This document shows positions 61,478-64,000 of a stretch of DNA of 64,000 nucleotides, piece by piece. The translations under genes and the position numbers were made by a program. The notes under the pieces were generated by a model. That model was given only the letters and a program-made list of their open reading frames with translations. It did not search any database and was not told the DNA's origin. Positions within the stretch are counted from its first letter, which is position 1. Each line of letters starts with the position of its first letter. The DNA is from Rhizobium sp. (GTDB taxonomy: Bacteria; Pseudomonadota; Alphaproteobacteria; Rhizobiales; Rhizobiaceae): contig JAPZUE010000021.1 of the NCBI GenBank assembly GCA_027533385.1, forward strand, positions 52,481 through 116,480. Reading direction: 5' to 3'.

Positions 61478-62363
61478 ACTCAAAAATGTCGGCGCCTCTG
61501 TGCGTACTCGACTACTCGACCGCGCAAGGACAGAGGGATCAGATTTTCAGATCCTTCTGACACGCTACGCGCTCGAGCGCCTGCTCTATCGCCTCAGCAT
61601 ATCAAGCGAGCGCGAGCGTTTCATCCTCAAAGGCGCCATGCTGTTCATCACGTGGCTGACCGATCCGTTCCGTCCGACGCGCGACCTTGATCTACTCGGG
61701 CAATGCAATCCTGATGTTGATACCGTCGCTGCTCGATTTCGAGAGATATTCGGTACTGAGGTCCCAGATGACGGCGTGATCTTCGATATCGCGGGAATGC
61801 TCATCGAGCCGATCCGCGATCAGGCGGACTATGGCGGTGTTCGAGTCAAAACGTCAGCCTCAATTGCTGGGGCGAAAGTGCCGATCCAGATCGACATTGG
61901 GTTCGGTGATGCCATCACTCCAGGGCCGATCGATATCGACTATCCCACGCTGCTGGACGCGCCATCGCCAAGGCTAAAAGCGTACCCACCGGAAACCGTT
62001 GTCGCCGAGAAATTCGAGGCGATCGTCTCGATCGGCATCACGAACAGCCGCATGAAGGATTTCTACGATCTCTGGATGATCGCGCAGACATTTCAATTCC
62101 AGCACCACCTGCTGAGCACGGCGATGAGGCGGACATTCGAGCGGCGCAACACGCCATGGCCGCCGGTCGACCCGACAGGATTGAGCGATGCCTTTGCCGC
62201 CGAAAAGGACAGTATGTGGCGCGCTTTCCTGAATAGGGAGCGCCTAGGTGCCGCGCCAGAAGACATGTCACGCGTTGTGACTGATCTTCGAGCGTTTTTC
62301 CGACCGGTGATAGAGGAGAACCTCAGCTATGAGAATTGGCCATCGGGCGGGCCGTGGACATAG
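61467..62363 (+). CDS. AbiEii-type nucleotidyltransferase toxin
   Basis: This 298-residue protein has the nucleotidyltransferase motif of AbiEii: FILKGAMLFITWLTDPFRPT, then RDLDLLGQC with the two catalytic Asp, and AYPPETVVAEKFEAIVSIG. In type IV systems it blocks growth upon phage infection, sometimes by altering tRNA. The ATG at 61467 sits within the end of the antitoxin gene. Confidence 0.9.
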   Translation: MASELKNVGASVRTRLLDRARTEGSDFQILLTRYALERLLYRLSISSERERFILKGAMLFITWLTDPFRPTRDLDLLGQCNPDVDTVAARFREIFGTEVPDDGVIFDIAGMLIEPIRDQADYGGVRVKTSASIAGAKVPIQIDIGFGDAITPGPIDIDYPTLLDAPSPRLKAYPPETVVAEKFEAIVSIGITNSRMKDFYDLWMIAQTFQFQHHLLSTAMRRTFERRNTPWPPVDPTGLSDAFAAEKDSMWRAFLNRERLGAAPEDMSRVVTDLRAFFRPVIEENLSYENWPSGGPWT

Positions 62364-62449
62364 CTCAAAGAGCAAGAAACCAGATTCGCATAAGGATAAT
62401 TATGGAACTAACTTATTGATATAATTAGGATTTTTGTCTAGCGCGCCGA

Positions 62450-62860
62450 TCAAGCCCATGGATTGATGAGCCGGACGCCCGTCTTGTCAAAGTCCACGAC
62501 ATTGCGGGTGACGACTGTCAGGCCGTGAACAAGCGCTGTGGCTGCGATCAGAGCATCGCGTTCGGATCTCGGATCCGGGACATGCAAGCCCGCGCAGCGA
62601 CGCGCGACATCGGCGTCGATTGGCAAGGTCCGCGAAGAAAACTCCGGCATCACCTGACCATCAAGCCAGGCGCGCAGTGCCATGCCTTGCCTGGCATCCC
62701 GACGTTCAACCAGCAAAACGCCTTGCTCGAGTTCGAGCACCGTGATCGCCGAGATGAAAAGCAAGCTGGCCTCAACGCTGTTCGCCCAGGCGACAACCCT
62801 CGGATCAGCCGCACGCGCTTTGCGCAGTTCCGAGATGACATTCGTGTCGAGCAGAAACAT
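62450..62860 (-). CDS. vapC: VapC-like PIN-domain toxin
   Basis: This 136-residue ribonuclease has the PIN core: FLLDTNVISELRK with the first Asp, VLELEQGVLL with a Glu, and SERDALIAATALVHGLTVVTRN with the last acidic residues. It cleaves RNA when free of its antitoxin. Its ATG overlaps the antitoxin stop (TGATG). Confidence 0.93.
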   Translation of the reverse strand: MFLLDTNVISELRKARAADPRVVAWANSVEASLLFISAITVLELEQGVLLVERRDARQGMALRAWLDGQVMPEFSSRTLPIDADVARRCAGLHVPDPRSERDALIAATALVHGLTVVTRNVVDFDKTGVRLINPWA

Positions 62861-63108
62861 CAGTCAAAATCGGCCGGGCGCGTCGCAATGACAGCCTTGG
62901 GCGGATCAAATTCAATCGTTTCAGGTACTGGCATGGCGAGCACATCGACGATGCGTCGCCCACCAACCAAACGCTGATATTCCTCGATGCTCAGCAGCAC
63001 GTGCTGCGGCTGGCCGCGGTCCGTGATGAACACCGGCCCGGATTTCGCCGCGCGTTTGGCACGGCTCGCATCCTGATTAAACTCGCGGCTGCTCATTGTG
63101 GTCGGCAT
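62860..63108 (-). CDS. Phd/YefM-type antitoxin
   Basis: This 82-residue antitoxin has the Phd/YefM fold (MSSREFNQDASRAKRAAKSG, PVFITDRGQPQHVLLSIEEY) and a C-terminal toxin-binding tail (FDPPKAVIATRPADF). It neutralizes the PIN toxin and represses the operon. An ATG at 63111 is an alternative start. The promoter region lies to the right (63112-63234). Confidence 0.9.
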   Translation of the reverse strand: MPTTMSSREFNQDASRAKRAAKSGPVFITDRGQPQHVLLSIEEYQRLVGGRRIVDVLAMPVPETIEFDPPKAVIATRPADFD

Positions 63109-63234
63109 CATACCACTCCATTGACGTAGGCATGTTACTACATTGTTGACATGAGCTCAACGGCCGTCTCGCCCCCCTACCCTCGCGGACCCAAGTTTAG
63201 TACCATTGGCCTGCGATGTGATACCTTCCGGGGC

Positions 63235-63615
63235 ATGAGAGCTTGGCTTCAGACAGCGAAAGGGTGGGCGCGCCACATCAAGCGCGATGTCGTTGCCCTT
63301 TGGATCGCCGCGAGTGATCCAAGGACGCCAGTCCTGGCGAAGATTACTGCGGCAGCGGTTGCGGCCTATGCGCTCTCTCCGATCGACTTGATTCCAGATT
63401 TCGTACCCTTGCTCGGTTACTTGGACGATCTGCTCATCGTTCCGTTCGGGATCATCTTGGCTACCAGGTTGGTTCCTCCTTCGCTGATGATCGAGTTTCG
63501 GACCAGTGCGGCACAACGTGAAGAACGAATAGTCAGCAAGGCAGGTCTAGCCATCGTTGTGACGATCTGGCTGCTCGCCACAGGGGCATCCGTCTGGTTG
63601 TTCTGGCCCGCCTGA
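63235..63615 (+). CDS. YkvA/DUF1232-family membrane protein
   Basis: This 126-residue protein has the DUF1232 motif AYALSPIDLIPDFVPLLGYL, then DDLLIVPFGIILATRLVP, and a C-terminal helix (LAIVVTIWLLATGASVWLFW). The function of the family is not known. I chose the ATG at 63235, where the conserved part begins; an upstream ATG at 63151 would add 28 residues. Confidence 0.85.
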   Translation: MRAWLQTAKGWARHIKRDVVALWIAASDPRTPVLAKITAAAVAAYALSPIDLIPDFVPLLGYLDDLLIVPFGIILATRLVPPSLMIEFRTSAAQREERIVSKAGLAIVVTIWLLATGASVWLFWPA

Positions 63616-63865
63616 ATAGTGAATTCATTTTGAACTTTGCATGGTCGGCTCGTCCGCTTCGCGCCCCATTGCGGTCATTTGAGTGCTCGCGAGCCTTTCC
63701 CGCAAGCTGCCATTCTCTCAGATTAGCTCCAATAGCAGCCGAATACCGTCACAGAAGCGGGTCAATTTCATCATGAGCCGCAATGATAGTCTTGAAGAGA
63801 TCAACTGCGCAGGCGAGAAATTGAATGGCGATGAAGTTTGGTCCGACCATGTGGCACCACTGACC

Positions 63866-64000
63866 TGAGACCCGACTTTCCTCCGGTTATGGGGAGAGTC
63901 CTTGGGTTGATTTAGGGCCTATGCGGCCCTGGTTTCCAGAGAGATTTGTGCGGCGAACTCGGCGGGCGTTCTGTTGCCGAGGGCCGAGTGGGGGCGGTGC
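63866..64000 (-). mobile_element. End of an IS3-family element (partial)
   Basis: From about 63866 (TGAGACCCGACTTTCC) the sequence becomes IS-like and runs off the window. The stretch 63616-63865 before it shows no recognised gene. The exact boundary is a guess from the TGA-type terminus and the transposase tail next to it. Confidence 0.5.
63919..64000 (-). CDS. IS3-family transposase (OrfB), C-terminal end
   Basis: The last 26 codons read HRPHSALGNRTPAEFAAQIS and end ETRAA at a TAG (63921-63919). The HSALGNRTPAEFA pattern is the typical C-terminal end of IS3-family integrases. The rest lies outside the window. Confidence 0.8.
   Translation of the reverse strand, partial: HRPHSALGNRTPAEFAAQISLETRAA

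Noticed and set aside
1..64000. CRISPR array
   Set aside because: No regularly spaced direct repeats were seen; the only tandem repeats (46223-46292) have no spacers and fit an IS21 end.

Overview
This window looks like accessory DNA (a plasmid or an integrated genomic island) from a GC-rich alphaproteobacterium, probably Hyphomicrobiales. The hints are high-GC coding with GTG/TTG starts, a Mur-type Fur regulator beside mntH with a TGCAAAT-type palindrome, a sulfite dehydrogenase with cytochromes c, Rhizobiales-style TraG and LPD7 conjugation proteins, and a tRNA-Leu 3' end used as an attachment site. The genus cannot be fixed from sequence reading alone.

Positions 1-18.4 kb form a copper-resistance block. 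It contains a Cu P-type ATPase (cut by the window edge) divergent from cueR across a classic CueR promoter, a DUF411 protein, two Tat-exported multicopper oxidases, a cupredoxin, a CusF-like chaperone, a TolC-type outer-membrane factor, an acyltransferase and a cytochrome b561. Divergent from these lies a response regulator/histidine kinase pair, followed by a Cys-rich secreted protein, a FixH/YtkA-like protein, CusB and CusA. The outer-membrane factor for CusBA is most likely the one in the divergent operon.

Positions 18.4-31.2 kb hold a second metal block. A PbrR/CadR-like MerR regulator faces a Zn/Cd/Pb P-type ATPase, which is followed by a membrane methyltransferase, a DedA-like protein, signal peptidase II and a small membrane protein. 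This resembles the pbr lead-resistance arrangement. A DsbA-like gene has the same kind of MerR promoter. Next come a transglutaminase-like protease, an L,D-transpeptidase, mur/mntH, a PCu(A)C chaperone, Sco, a YnfA-like protein and an acyltransferase.

Positions 31.3-46.4 kb are a recombination scar zone. A 6.5-kb Tn3-family transposon (33207-39720) carries a glycosyltransferase and a right-handed beta-helix protein as unusual passengers. It sits between a 5'-truncated relaxase and a 5'-truncated TraG. Further right are an LPD7 protein, arsR, the head of a flavoprotein butted against a tail-less P-type ATPase, a second PbrR-like regulator, a tRNA-Leu att remnant, an integrase fragment, a solute-binding-protein fragment and an IS21 end.

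Positions 46.3-56.6 kb look like stable accessory metabolism: a membrane-protein operon divergent from a ChrB-domain protein, a LysR regulator with a YeiH-type exporter, an ECF sigma/anti-sigma pair, a sulfite dehydrogenase with two cytochromes c, and a beta-propeller/DUF305 pair. Positions 57-64 kb form a mobilization and stability module: HipBA with two operators, MobC and relaxase with an IncP-like nic site, AbiE-type and VapBC-type toxin-antitoxin pairs, a YkvA/DUF1232 protein and the end of an IS3-family element.
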